Shown here: positions 8,106 through 16,982 of the stretch, in pieces
Layout of the letters: every line of letters starts with the position of its first letter
Position numbering within the stretch: the first letter of the stretch is position 1
DNA from: Bacteroidota bacterium
GTDB taxonomy: Bacteria > Bacteroidota > Bacteroidia > Chitinophagales > Saprospiraceae
Reading direction: 5' to 3'
DNA length: 53,913 bases
Assembly: GCA_020160935.1 (NCBI GenBank)
Contig: JAIUPL010000035.1
Span: 1-53,913 of the forward strand
Translations under genes and position numbers: made by a program
Notes under the pieces: generated by a model
The model's input: only the letters and a program-made list of their open reading frames with translations
Databases searched by the model: none
Told to the model about the DNA's origin: nothing

Positions 8106-8338
8106 GGTTGATAGGGGTTGATGAGGTTGATAAAGTTGATAGGGTTGATAAAGTTGATAAAGGTTGATGAGGGTTGATGATAAGCCACTCGGTGAAGAGA
8201 AAATCCAACCCTTACCTCGAGTTGCCCTTTATCAACCCTCATCAACCTTTATCAACCTCATCAACCCTATCAACCTCATCAACCCTATCAACCTCATCAA
8301 CCCCATCAACCTCATCAACCCCATCAACCCCCTTTCTC
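8106..8338. repeat. Inverted repeat with GTTGAT/ATCAACC arms filling a stop-to-start gap
   Basis: The left arm (8106-8187) has about nine words of the GTTGATAGG/GTTGATGAG/GTTGATAAA type. The right arm (8228-8335) has about twelve nonamers CATCAACCT/TATCAACCC/CATCAACCC. The centre (8190-8227) reads CACTCGG-TGAAG-AGAAAA ... CTTACC-TCGAGT and closely matches the core of the 4114-4300 element. The array starts at the base after the msrB stop and ends within a few bases of the next ATG (8339), so it occupies the whole junction. Confidence 0.92.
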
Positions 8339-8911
8339 ATGCAAATCTCCTCCGTCGTCTACCCCCTCAACCGCGCCGAATGGCGCGCATGGCTCGAAGC
8401 CAACCACCAGTCAGAAACCGAAGTGTGGGTGCGCACTTTCCGCAAAGCCTCTGGTATGCCCTGTATCACTTATGATGAACTGGTGGAAGAATGCCTGTGT
8501 TTCGGCTGGATCGATGGTTCGGTCAAGAAATACGATGAAGACAGTATGGTGCAGCGCACGACACCGCGAAGAAAAAAATCATTTCTATCCGAACTGAATC
8601 GCCAGCGGGTGTGGAAACTGCAACGCCAGGGACTGATAATGCCGGCGGGTATTGCGGCCATCGAATCGCAGATCGGTTCGCCCGATGACCCGCTGCATAT
8701 TCCTGATTGGGTGCAGGAACAATTGCAGGCCGACGCATCCGTGTGGGCTACGTTTGAGGCATTTCCACACCACTACAAAAGGCTTAAAATCGGCTGGATT
8801 GCCGAGATTAAGGGCGCCAGCCGCCAGCCGGAAGCCCAGAAAAGGCTCAACTACCTGATCAAAATGACCCGGCAAGGGAAAATGTACGGCACGATCCCTT
8901 TTCAACCCTGA
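8339..8911 (+). CDS. YdeI/OmpD-associated-family protein
   Basis: 190 residues. The N-terminal half contains the family pattern WLEANH...EVWVRTFRK...ITYDELVEECLCFGWIDG (about 15-60) and the RRKKSFLSELNRQRVWKLQRQGL stretch; the C-terminal region ends in an IGWIAEIKGA...RLNYLIKMTRQGK helix pair, as in other YdeI-like proteins. The biochemical role of the family is not established; some members are linked to stress tolerance. The frame is open upstream through the repeat arm (8174-8338), giving a low-complexity Ser/Thr/Pro run that I regard as non-coding, so I start at the ATG at 8339. No ribosome binding site is visible. Confidence 0.82.
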   Translation: MQISSVVYPLNRAEWRAWLEANHQSETEVWVRTFRKASGMPCITYDELVEECLCFGWIDGSVKKYDEDSMVQRTTPRRKKSFLSELNRQRVWKLQRQGLIMPAGIAAIESQIGSPDDPLHIPDWVQEQLQADASVWATFEAFPHHYKRLKIGWIAEIKGASRQPEAQKRLNYLIKMTRQGKMYGTIPFQP

Positions 8912-8986
8912 GAAACTGTTTTAAAACCCCTGCCGAGTCGAAAAGACAAGTCTTTGCAGCCGGTGAGGGGTTTTAAAACAGTTTCT
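8911..8986. terminator. Strong hairpin at the 3' end of the YdeI-like gene
   Basis: Perfect 21-bp arms (8911-8931 and 8966-8986; AGAAACTGTTTTAAAACCCCT outside-in) face each other over a 34-bp loop, which itself contains AAGACAAGTCTT. The left arm begins with the last base of the TGA stop. There is no clean T-run after it, so it could act as a processing or stability hairpin as well as a terminator. Confidence 0.7.
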
Positions 8987-9096
8987 GAACATTTCGCTCG
9001 GTTTTTCAGCCTGAAACAGGCATTTCTGTAGTTTTTACAGGCTTTTTTGTCGTAAGAGTATTACTTTGCAAGTGTCAAAACCAAACCGACCCTGCA

Positions 9097-10551
9097 ATGA
9101 AATACCGGATATTCCTCGTGCTGTGCCTGTACGCCGGTGCCGCCGGTGCACAAAACTGGTTGCCTCTTACGCCCTCCGATCGTTACAGTTTTCGGCAGTC
9201 AGACTCCTTGTTGATTTCCAATGTCATTCAAGTGGATTCCCTGCAATTGTTTCCTTCAGGTGACCTGCTGCTTTTCCTAAACAAGGTGGTTGCTGATTGC
9301 GACACTTGTATGTTTCAACCCGGAAAATTGTCTAACCAGGGCCAGTTCTTACAAAAAACGGCTACTCGCAAGCCGGATAGCCGCTGGATATTTTCCGGTA
9401 AAAATACGTTTGTACTGTTCCCGCTGGCCTCGCCGGGCAGCACCTGGATATTCGACACCCTGCAAAACGTGGGCGCTACAGTGCAGGGCGCCTTCGCGTT
9501 CGAGGTGTTCGGCGAAGCGGATTCTATCAAAACCATTCAGTTGTCGGACGGGCGGCAAATCATACTCAGCAAAAACCACGGCCTGCTCCGTTTCCCCGAC
9601 GGGAATGAAGGCGCCGCCTATCTGCTCACGGGTATTCCCACACGCAACCTGGGAGAAAACCTGCCCGATTGGAAAGACTTGTATGATTTTAACTCAGGTG
9701 ACGTGTTGGAATACGAAAGCAATCGATCCTGGGATCCCGGCACTGCCTCCAACCTGGGTACGCTTATGAAGCGCCGTATTATTCAACGCTCCAACGACGC
9801 CGATACACTGGTGTACACCGTTGAAACCTTCGTTCGGCATGCCTTGCAATTGTTTGGCCCGACGATGTACTCTTACCACCATAGCATCGGGCAGTGGCGC
9901 ATCCATCCTGCCTTGTCCGAACCCTGGACAGATGGTTACCCCGGGCAGTTTTTTCAAGCGCCCGAATCTCCCAATGGCCCGCAAGGCAGTCATGTGCACT
10001 GGCTGACCGACACCCTGTACGGGCTCAGCCATACGCTGGGCATTCCACGCAATCCATTTGATTGGGGGCCTTGTGCATTATATGCCGCGCCGGAAAGCAG
10101 TGCGGAGCAGGTACTTCCCTGCGACGCTTGCGGCTCGGTGTTTTATCGGCAGCATGCCGCCGGACTGGGGTTGGTGCGGCACGCCATCTCCTGTTTTGAA
10201 GTATGGGACTACGGGGAGTTGCGGGCATGGGTAAAAAACGGCGATACTACCGGCGTCATTACACCGGATTCTTCCTTTCTGGTGTCGGCCGTCAACGAAC
10301 CTCTGGCGGTGCCGGTATCGATCATGCCCAATCCAAGTGCCGACTCCTGGCGCTTGTTTTTCCCAGGGACTCTTCATGAAACGCTCGAATTCAGCCTGTT
10401 CGACATACATGGCAAGATGCTTGCAAGTGGTGTCTTACCCTCGGGGCAATCCGAGTACTGGTTGTCAGGTGAAAACTGGCCACCCGGCGCCTATCTGTTT
10501 CAGTTGAGCGGCAAAAAAGGCACAAAGACCCTTCGATTAATGCGGCAATAG
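9097..10551 (+). CDS. Secreted protein with type IX sorting domain, function unknown
   Basis: 484 residues. A signal peptide (about 1-19, ending AGAAGAQ) leads to a long beta-rich region of no recognised family, with a Cys-pair region around CDACGS near residue 345. The last roughly 80 residues are a T9SS type A C-terminal domain: the IMPNPSADSWRL motif, a FSLFDIHGKMLASG strand pair and the closing PPGAYLFQLSGKKGTKTLRL. It should be exported across both membranes and either anchored on the cell surface or released. It is followed after 3 bp by a membrane-protein gene on the same strand. Confidence 0.85.
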   Translation: MKYRIFLVLCLYAGAAGAQNWLPLTPSDRYSFRQSDSLLISNVIQVDSLQLFPSGDLLLFLNKVVADCDTCMFQPGKLSNQGQFLQKTATRKPDSRWIFSGKNTFVLFPLASPGSTWIFDTLQNVGATVQGAFAFEVFGEADSIKTIQLSDGRQIILSKNHGLLRFPDGNEGAAYLLTGIPTRNLGENLPDWKDLYDFNSGDVLEYESNRSWDPGTASNLGTLMKRRIIQRSNDADTLVYTVETFVRHALQLFGPTMYSYHHSIGQWRIHPALSEPWTDGYPGQFFQAPESPNGPQGSHVHWLTDTLYGLSHTLGIPRNPFDWGPCALYAAPESSAEQVLPCDACGSVFYRQHAAGLGLVRHAISCFEVWDYGELRAWVKNGDTTGVITPDSSFLVSAVNEPLAVPVSIMPNPSADSWRLFFPGTLHETLEFSLFDIHGKMLASGVLPSGQSEYWLSGENWPPGAYLFQLSGKKGTKTLRLMRQ

Positions 10552-10554
10552 CAT

Positions 10555-11193
10555 ATGAATATACGCTCGTTCTTTGCAGCACCCCTGCAACAACATCCAC
10601 GCCCGTGGTGGCTGCCCGTGCTTACACTCGGTATCACATTGTATGGTATTTTCGTACTGCACTGGGATTTGAAACCCATTGTTTTCCTGTTCTGGTGGGA
10701 AGTAATCCTGATCGTGGGCAGCGCACTTGTGCGTATGTTGTTTGCCCTCGACGGACGGCGTTTTACTGACAATATGGGTCAAAAAATATTCTTCCTGTTG
10801 GGAGGCCTGTTGATGGGCGCAACGTTTGTTATGTTTTCCGTAACATTTACTTTTCAGGCGTTTAGCGGCAACGACTACTCGGCACTGGCAGGCATCGGCA
10901 ATGAAGTAAGGATCATGGTAGCCGGGTACCTGCTCGGGCTGATCGTTCATTATTTCGGAAGCGGCTATTTCCGGAAAGCCAGTCCGGCTGCAGAATTAAT
11001 GGCTCCTTTCGTACACATGCTGGTATTGCTTGCGTTCCTGCAGGCGCTCACCATGCACCTTATTCCACGATACCCACAACTCGATCAGGCCACCTGGGTA
11101 GCGGTGGCACTGGTAGTGCTGAAATTTGCAGTAGATATGTTGTTTGCACAAATCGGCAAGCCGCTGCGGCAGGCATTGCAACACAGCGATTAA
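10555..11193 (+). CDS. Multi-pass membrane protein (possibly DUF6498-like)
   Basis: 212 residues with about six hydrophobic helices (roughly 18-38, 42-62, 78-100, 117-140, 148-170, 180-200). The FLFWWEVILIVG segment recalls the DUF6498 family of uncharacterised membrane proteins; that match is from memory and tentative. It starts 3 bp after the T9SS protein gene, so the two are probably co-transcribed. Its TAA stop overlaps by four bases the stop of the convergent gene, with no terminator between. Confidence 0.72.
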   Translation: MNIRSFFAAPLQQHPRPWWLPVLTLGITLYGIFVLHWDLKPIVFLFWWEVILIVGSALVRMLFALDGRRFTDNMGQKIFFLLGGLLMGATFVMFSVTFTFQAFSGNDYSALAGIGNEVRIMVAGYLLGLIVHYFGSGYFRKASPAAELMAPFVHMLVLLAFLQALTMHLIPRYPQLDQATWVAVALVVLKFAVDMLFAQIGKPLRQALQHSD

Positions 11194-11606
11194 TCCCTGT
11201 AATACAAATACGAGATGAGGAAAAACAACCAGCAAACCGTATAGCAGGTGGTGGGAATAATAAACGTGAGCAGATTGAGCGGAATCAGATAAATCGTCCA
11301 GAAAATCAGGTTGGCGCCTATCCATTTTCGGGCATGAGCCGAAGGCATGTAGTAGCGTGCAAACAACAGGTTGAGTGCGGCAGCAAACAACGTAAACATC
11401 GACATGCTGAGCGAAAAGAAGTAGAAAAAGTTGTACATCGTTCTACCGACGCCCGCCAGTTGGTAATGCATCATCAGGTCGAGCATCTGGCGCTCGGTGT
11501 CGTTTTCGCCGGTAGGCGCCTTGATGAGGCTCAGGCTGTGCAGCAGGGCCGTAACGATCAGGGCCCAGGCGCCTGCTTTAAACCAGAATTTGTAGTTTCG
11601 GAACAT
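11190..11606 (-). CDS. Small four-TM membrane protein (LIC_13387-like)
   Basis: 138 residues with four predicted transmembrane helices (about 9-28, 55-82, 90-112, 115-135). The helix layout and the MMHYQLAGVGRTMYNFFYFFSLSMS segment resemble the uncharacterised LIC_13387 family; I am not certain of it. It is tail-to-tail with the preceding gene, their stop codons overlapping within TTAA at 11190-11193. Confidence 0.7.
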   Translation of the reverse strand: MFRNYKFWFKAGAWALIVTALLHSLSLIKAPTGENDTERQMLDLMMHYQLAGVGRTMYNFFYFFSLSMSMFTLFAAALNLLFARYYMPSAHARKWIGANLIFWTIYLIPLNLLTFIIPTTCYTVCWLFFLISYLYYRD

Positions 11607-11660
11607 GACTTGGGTGTGCGAATTTTGCAGAAAAGTAATGGGTTTTCCTCAATCCACCAA

Positions 11661-11895
11661 TCAGCGCCGCAAACGCGCCAAACGATCGTTCGAGGCCTTT
11701 TCCAGTGCTTTTTTCAAACCATCATCATAGCCGCCGCTATGAATCAGTTCAAGACATTTTTCGCTGGCAGCAATCGCCTGGTCCGATTTTCCCATCAATT
11801 CGCAGGTTTCGGAATAACTGTCCCAGGCATTGGCCAAGGGTGGAAACTTGCATGGATAGCAGGAATAGAAATGCAAAATGAGGGAATCGTTTCAT
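11661..11895 (-). pseudogene. Decayed exported TPR gene: signal peptide and TPR tail in different frames
   Basis: An ATG at 11893-11895 opens a convincing signal peptide, MKRFPHFAFLFLLSMQVSTL, ending in GQ. About 20 codons in, a different frame takes over and encodes ANAWDSYSETCELMGKSDQA and the rest of one tetratricopeptide repeat to the stop at 11661. This looks like the C-terminal TPR found in many exported Bacteroidota hydrolases (PNSANAYDSLGEAY-type). The simplest reading is an internal deletion that joined the two ends of a larger gene out of frame. As it stands neither frame makes a sensible protein. Confidence 0.65.
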
Positions 11896-12011
11896 AGCTG
11901 TTATTTTTTTAAAACCAAAGTTATTCCCTGCAACTTCATGCGTACCGGCATGTCTTCTTTTGGCGTTTAATTGTCCGAATTATTCCTTTTTCCTCTCGCT
12001 ACAACACAGGT

Positions 12012-12977
12012 ATGGATTCGACGCAAATCGTTTTTTTACTGCTACCTAAAATGCACCTGCAGGATGTGGCAGGCCCTGCACAGGTGTTCTTCGAAGCGTC
12101 GGAACTGGGGAAACACTCTTTTCGGGTAAAGTTTGCCACTACAGGGCAGTCTGTATGCAGCGCGCAGGGGCTGGGTTTGTCGACCGGGGTACATATACAC
12201 GATTTATCGCTTCGGCCCGGCGATTTGGTCTGTATTCCCGGGTTTGATTTTGCCAGTTTTCAGGCAGGAATGCTGGATGCCGCCATCGATGCCTACCGCG
12301 ACTGGGTATGGGAACAAAAAAGGAAAGGCGTATTCGTTGCTTCCATTTGCTCGGGAGCTATGGCGCTGGGGCAAATGGGTTTGCTCGACCATGTGGAATG
12401 TACCAGCCACTGGAAATGTATACCGTTTATGAAAACGTATTTCCCGAAATGCAAGGTGCTGGACAACCGCCTGTATGTGTTTGATAAAGGCATTTTTACC
12501 AGTGCGGGCATGACTTCCGGCATCGATATGTCGCTGGCACTGGTAGAGCGCTGGCGCAACCCCCTGCTGGCCGCCAAAGTGGCCCAGGAAATGGTGATCA
12601 ACGTACGCCGAAATGAGACAACCGAGCAAAAAAATATCTTCCTTGATTTCAAAAACCACTTCAATGCCGACGTGTACAAGGCCCAGGAAATGCTCTCCAA
12701 TCACCTGGAAGCATCCTTTACGCTCAGCGACCTTGCACGCCGGATGAATCTGAGTGTTCGTCATCTCTCGCGTCTTTTCAAAGACCATACCGGCGAAACC
12801 ATACAGGTCTATCGTGAAAAGGTACGCATCGAACACGGCGAACAACTGCTGCTGCACACCGAAATGTCGGTCAAGGAAATTGCCGTTCAGTGCGGCTTCG
12901 GTAATCCGCGCCAGTTTAGCCGGATTTGGCTGAAAGCAAAAGGGAAAACGCCAGGGCAGTTTCGGAAGGAAATTTAG
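12012..12977 (+). CDS. AraC-family regulator with DJ-1/PfpI-like N-terminal domain
   Basis: 321 residues. Residues 5-190 form a DJ-1/PfpI (class I amidotransferase-like) domain with the nucleophile-elbow Cys113 in VASICSGA and His133 in TSHW, as in GlxA/FtrA-type regulators, where it senses a ligand and need not be an enzyme. Residues about 215-320 are an AraC DNA-binding domain with two helix-turn-helices (FTLSDLARRMNLSVRHLSRL and MSVKEIAVQCGFGNPRQFSR). The inducer and targets are unknown. Its stop codon TAG is followed immediately by the GGCAAG heptamer array. Confidence 0.92.
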   Translation: MDSTQIVFLLLPKMHLQDVAGPAQVFFEASELGKHSFRVKFATTGQSVCSAQGLGLSTGVHIHDLSLRPGDLVCIPGFDFASFQAGMLDAAIDAYRDWVWEQKRKGVFVASICSGAMALGQMGLLDHVECTSHWKCIPFMKTYFPKCKVLDNRLYVFDKGIFTSAGMTSGIDMSLALVERWRNPLLAAKVAQEMVINVRRNETTEQKNIFLDFKNHFNADVYKAQEMLSNHLEASFTLSDLARRMNLSVRHLSRLFKDHTGETIQVYREKVRIEHGEQLLLHTEMSVKEIAVQCGFGNPRQFSRIWLKAKGKTPGQFRKEI

Positions 12978-13151
12978 GCAAAAGGGGCAAGAAGCAAGGG
13001 GCAAGGGGCAAGAAGCAAGGGGCAAAAGGCAAGGGGCAAGAAGCAAGAGGCAAGAAGCAAAACAGATTTTTTTGCCTCTTGCTTTTTTTGCCTCTTGCCC
13101 CTTGCCCCTTGCCTTTTGCCTTTTGCCCCTTGCCCTTTGCCCCTTGCTCTA
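12978..13151. repeat. Inverted repeat of TTGNNNN heptamers between convergent genes
   Basis: The left arm (about 12978-13061) reads as GGCAAGA, AGCAAGG, GGCAAGG, GGCAAAA and similar words. The right arm (about 13071-13151) is the reverse-strand counterpart TTGCCTC, TTGCTTT, TTGCCCC, TTGCCTT, TTGCTCT. In each word the TTG (or CAA) is fixed and the four-base remainder varies. Word order is not strictly mirrored. The loop is about 10 bp (CAGATTTTTT). The array spans the whole space between the two stop codons and runs into the right-hand one. Confidence 0.92.
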
Positions 13152-15245
13152 GATCTTCACAACTTTTCTTACAAAGCGCTCATTTCCTACCTGAATATGG
13201 AGGTAATACGTTCCGGCAGGCAGGTTTTTCAAGTCGATAGGTAATTGGATGCGCTGGTTTTCCATGTTTTGGGAAAACAACTGCCGCATCTGCCGGTCTT
13301 GCAGAACGATGGAAACGCGTTCTGTTTTTTGCAAGTCCATTTGCAGGGTAACAGAGCGATCCGTAGGATTGGGCGATAACAAAAAAGAGCGCACCGAAGC
13401 AGGCGTGGCCACATCTACAACAGTCAAAGAAACGGCATTCGATTGCCGCTGGCAGCCATTGGCGGTAATCACCTCGAGGGTGTAGGTGCCCGACTCTGTA
13501 GCAATATGGTATGCGCCGGTAGCGCCCTCGATGGGAGCGCCATCCAGCAGCCACTGACAACTGCCGGTACAAGACTGATTGGAATACAGGCTGTCGGCAT
13601 TGGCTGCAATAATGGGTGCTACCGAGTCGTCGAGCAAGACCTGGGCAGGTGTTGCTCGCAGGGAGTTGCAGAGGCCAGTACTGGTGTAATAGAAAACAGA
13701 GTAAGCGCCGGGTTCTGTTACCGTAAGCGATTGCCCTGTGGCCCCAGACAGCCATTCGTCATTTCGTGTCCACTGATAGGTATAATCCGGTGGCGCCTCG
13801 GAGGTCGACAGTACGATGCTATCTCCACCGCACAACACCAGTTCGCCGCTCAGCAGCAGGGGCGATGGTGGAGAGGCACTTTCTATATCGAAGGAAAGGG
13901 TACGTGAGCATCCGTTTCCATTGGTGGCCGTAACCGTGTAAGTGCCGGGATTGAGATATACGATGTCTTTTTCGGTGCGACCGTTCGACCATTGGTACGT
14001 TACATTGCCGGTAATTCCAATTGTATCCAGGAAAACCCATCCGCTAAGAGAACTGTCGCAAACAGGGCTGTTGATACTGGAGGCCAACACCTGGAAAGGT
14101 GAGCATATCTCCTTGATTTTCTGTATTTTACCGGATGAAAGCAGCGCGGCATACAATTCGCCGTCGCGGTCTTCGCCGAGCGCACTGAACTCATAATCGC
14201 CCAGATTGGCGAGTTGGGTGGTTGAAAAAGTGCCATCGTCGTTCTGGCGCGTAGCCCACCAGCGGCCGCTGCAATAATCAGTAAAAAGGTACACCCCGTA
14301 CAAATCAGAGTATTTGGAACCGCGATAGATAAAGCCGCCGGTTACGGAGCAGCCCAGCGAAGAGTTGTCGTAGTCAAAAACAGGCCCTGTATAATTGGAA
14401 GCAGGCTGGCAACCACTCGTGTTGTATGCCTGTGTGCCTTCATAGCAGCGCCAGCCGTAATTGCGGCCACCGGTAGCAGCAGGCTCGAAGTCGATTTCCT
14501 CCCGGTCGCCCTGACCCACGTCGGCGATCCACATATCGCCAGTAAGACGGTCGAAAGAATAACGCCAGGGGTTGCGAAGGCCAAGCGACCAGATTTCCGG
14601 CAGGTAAGCGGAATTGCCTACAAACGGATTGTTGGCAGGTACTACATACGGCGTATCGACGGTGGAATTGTTGACGTCGATGCGCAGGATTTTACCCAGG
14701 AAAGTTGTTTTTTTCTGCCCGTTGTTCTGAGGGTCGCCACCCGAACCACCATCGCCCAGGCCAATGTACAGGTATCCGTCGGGGCCGAATTTGATACAGC
14801 CGCCGTTGTGGTTGCTGTAAGGCTGGTTTTGTGTAAGAATAGTCAATTCGCTGTTCGGATCGGCCTTGTTCGGATCGTCGGGCATCACAGAAAAACGCGA
14901 CACGTGGGTGTGCCCGCCTGTAGTTTGGGTGTAGTACACAAAGAAATAGCCGTTTTGGGTATAATTTGGGTGAAAAGCAAGCCCCAGCAAACCTTGTTCG
15001 TTGCCGGTGGAATTGACCAGCGGATCGATGTTCAGAAATGGCTCGGGCAGGACATTGCCAAGGGAATCGACAATTTTGATAATACCGGCCTGTTCGACCA
15101 CGAACAGCCGACTGTCGCCACGGTGTGCAATATCAACCGGACGGTTGAAGCCCGAGGCGAAATCGACCAACTGGATTTTGGGTTGCGCCGCCAGCAACAA
15201 GGGCAGCAAGAGAAGTGAAAGCGGAGTAGTGATTCTTTTCAGCAT
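13149..15245 (-). CDS. Secreted PQQ-dependent sugar dehydrogenase-like protein with T9SS domain
   Basis: 698 residues. A signal peptide (1-19) precedes a six-bladed propeller of the soluble glucose/sorbosone dehydrogenase family (about 25-400), recognisable by GRLFVVEQAG-like, LGLAFHPNYTQNGYFFVYY, NHNGGCIKFGPDGYLYIGLGDGG and GLRNPWRYSFDRLTG motifs. Next comes a roughly 200-residue region of surface-protein repeat character with Cys pairs (TVTATNGNGCSRT), then a T9SS sorting domain (LLSPNPTDRSVTLQM to the end). It probably oxidises a sugar or works as a propeller scaffold outside the cell. An upstream extension of 22 codons is rejected in favour of the ATG before MLKRITTPLSLLLLP. Confidence 0.9.
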   Translation of the reverse strand: MLKRITTPLSLLLLPLLLAAQPKIQLVDFASGFNRPVDIAHRGDSRLFVVEQAGIIKIVDSLGNVLPEPFLNIDPLVNSTGNEQGLLGLAFHPNYTQNGYFFVYYTQTTGGHTHVSRFSVMPDDPNKADPNSELTILTQNQPYSNHNGGCIKFGPDGYLYIGLGDGGSGGDPQNNGQKKTTFLGKILRIDVNNSTVDTPYVVPANNPFVGNSAYLPEIWSLGLRNPWRYSFDRLTGDMWIADVGQGDREEIDFEPAATGGRNYGWRCYEGTQAYNTSGCQPASNYTGPVFDYDNSSLGCSVTGGFIYRGSKYSDLYGVYLFTDYCSGRWWATRQNDDGTFSTTQLANLGDYEFSALGEDRDGELYAALLSSGKIQKIKEICSPFQVLASSINSPVCDSSLSGWVFLDTIGITGNVTYQWSNGRTEKDIVYLNPGTYTVTATNGNGCSRTLSFDIESASPPSPLLLSGELVLCGGDSIVLSTSEAPPDYTYQWTRNDEWLSGATGQSLTVTEPGAYSVFYYTSTGLCNSLRATPAQVLLDDSVAPIIAANADSLYSNQSCTGSCQWLLDGAPIEGATGAYHIATESGTYTLEVITANGCQRQSNAVSLTVVDVATPASVRSFLLSPNPTDRSVTLQMDLQKTERVSIVLQDRQMRQLFSQNMENQRIQLPIDLKNLPAGTYYLHIQVGNERFVRKVVKI

Positions 15246-15302
15246 AGCATTCTGTTGGTTGTTAATCCGACGTTGAAGGTACCCGGATTGTTCAAAAACG
15301 CA

Positions 15303-15345
15303 GAAACACATTCGCCGGGATGTCTCCTATTGGCGAATGTGTTTC
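15303..15345 (-). terminator. Hairpin downstream of the GH3 gene
   Basis: Perfect 14-bp arms GAAACACATTCGCC (15303-15316) and GGCGAATGTGTTTC (15332-15345) with a 15-bp loop lie just past the minus-strand GH3 stop. On that strand the hairpin is followed by TGCGTTTTT. It could terminate the GH3 operon or attenuate read-through into the T9SS dehydrogenase gene. Confidence 0.5.
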
Positions 15346-15369
15346 ATTAAAATGTGTCAGGGGAGGGGG

Positions 15370-16893
15370 TTAGCCCTCTACATATTGCACCACTTCTTCT
15401 ACGAATTTGCGGTGGTTAGCCAGGCGCGGTACCTTGTTCTGGTTGCCAAATTTGCCACGGGCGCGCATCCATCGGTGGAAGGTGCCTTTCGGAACAGCGC
15501 GCAGGAGCAGGCGTTCGAGCGCCAGCCCTTTGAAACGTTTGGCTTCGTAGTCGGAATTGATGCGTTGCAGGGTTTGGTCGAGCAGGTCGTTGAAGCGTTC
15601 GAGGTCGGCAGGTTCCTTTTCAAATTCCACAATCCATTCATGACCGCCCTTGCTTTTTCCGGAACCAAAGTACACTGGTGCGGCTGTGTATTCCGATACC
15701 ACGGCGTTCATCTGGCGGCAGGTTTCCGCCAGCGCCTTGTCGGCGTCGCCTACCATAACCTCTTCTCCAAACGCGTTGATGAATTGTTTGGTACGGCCGG
15801 AAATCTGGAAACAATGCGGGTATTTTCGTGTAAACACCACTGTGTCGCCGGGCTGGTAGCGCCACAAACCGTTGTTACAGGAAATCATAATGGCGTAATC
15901 CTTGCCCAGTTCCACATCCGACAGGGTGACTGTTTTGGGGTGTTCCTTTTCCCATTCTTCCATGGGCACAAACTCATAGAACACGCCGTTGTCGGTAAAC
16001 AAAAGCATATCGTTTCGATCCAGGTCGAGTTGGGCGCCGAAGTATCCTTCCGAGGCGTTGTAAATCTCCTGGTACACAAAATCGTCGCTCGGTATGAGTT
16101 CTCGAAACGTTTGCCGGTAGGGTTCAAAACCCACGCCGCCGTGCATGTAGGCTTGCAGGTGAGGCCATACTTCGAGCATGTTTTTCTTGCCGGTTTTTTC
16201 CAGAATCAACCTGAACAGTACGATAATCCAGGTGGGGACGCCGCCAAACATTACCACGTCATCTTCCTTGCTGGTGATTTCGGCCACCTGCTCAATTTTG
16301 TCTTCAAAATTCGATTGCAGTACCACTTCCAGGTCAGGCGTATAAAACGGCCGGGCGATAGCAGGCATGTGGTAGGTGAGCACAGCGCTCACGTCGCCAT
16401 AATTCGTTTTCGGGTAATCGATGAGCGATTCAAAACTGCCCGACATTACCAGGTTTTTGCGGCGGAAAATTTCCATATCGGGCTTGTTGTTGTACAACAT
16501 AGCCAGCGAATCCCAACTACCCGCGATGTGGCAATCATACATATTGGCGTATGGTACCGGGATGTATTTGCTTTTATCGCTGGTAGTGCCGCTGCTTTTC
16601 GAATACCAGTTGATTTCGCCGGGCCACAACACATCCTGCTCGCCGTGCATCATGCGGTTGATGTCGCCCTTGAGTTTTTCATAGTCGTGTACTGGCACAC
16701 GCCGTGCAAATTCTTCAGCATCCCTGATTTCCGAAAATCCGTATCGACGGCCAAATTCGGTGCTTTGCGCCGCATCGATCAAACTACGCAGCCAGCGCTC
16801 CTGCACTTCCTCAGGATGCTCGATGTAATGTTCGATGCGCTTCATGCGAACCGACAGGTATTGCTTCAGGACTTTATTTACCAACCACTTCAT
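15370..16893 (-). CDS. GH3-family acyl-adenylating enzyme (bacterial GH3 homologue)
   Basis: 507 residues, full length for the GH3 family of the ANL adenylate-forming superfamily, whose plant members conjugate amino acids to jasmonate or auxin. The ATP-binding region SKSSGTTSDKSKYIPV (about 108-123) and YNASEGYFGAQ (about 284-294) are clear, and the C-terminal region contains the SGRTKQFINAFGEE hinge. The natural substrate of bacterial GH3 proteins is not established. It lies 89 bp after the DUF4197 gene on the same strand and may end the five-gene minus-strand run that starts at the glycosyltransferase. Confidence 0.9.
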   Translation of the reverse strand: MKWLVNKVLKQYLSVRMKRIEHYIEHPEEVQERWLRSLIDAAQSTEFGRRYGFSEIRDAEEFARRVPVHDYEKLKGDINRMMHGEQDVLWPGEINWYSKSSGTTSDKSKYIPVPYANMYDCHIAGSWDSLAMLYNNKPDMEIFRRKNLVMSGSFESLIDYPKTNYGDVSAVLTYHMPAIARPFYTPDLEVVLQSNFEDKIEQVAEITSKEDDVVMFGGVPTWIIVLFRLILEKTGKKNMLEVWPHLQAYMHGGVGFEPYRQTFRELIPSDDFVYQEIYNASEGYFGAQLDLDRNDMLLFTDNGVFYEFVPMEEWEKEHPKTVTLSDVELGKDYAIMISCNNGLWRYQPGDTVVFTRKYPHCFQISGRTKQFINAFGEEVMVGDADKALAETCRQMNAVVSEYTAAPVYFGSGKSKGGHEWIVEFEKEPADLERFNDLLDQTLQRINSDYEAKRFKGLALERLLLRAVPKGTFHRWMRARGKFGNQNKVPRLANHRKFVEEVVQYVEG

Positions 16894-16982
16894 AAAAAGT
16901 TATCGCCGTTTTGTTCTGATAGATTTAACGCAAGTGGTTTTTGAAATGAAGAATGGGGATTCGGGGTGCGAAGTTAAAAAAC

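Noticed and set aside
8174-8338. N-terminal Ser/Thr/Pro extension of the YdeI-like protein (and similar extensions of the 32-residue protein, EamA, half-EamA and receptor)
   Set aside because: These stretches translate repeat words only, precede normal protein starts and lack signal-peptide character, so I treat them as untranslated.
12978-13151. The regular short repeats could be read as a CRISPR array
   Set aside because: The period is 7 bp with no spacers of 25-40 bp, the arms face each other, and no cas gene is present in the window.
15337-16944. A 535-codon open frame antisense to the GH3 gene
   Set aside because: It covers exactly the GH3 gene, which has family motifs throughout; the antisense product has none.
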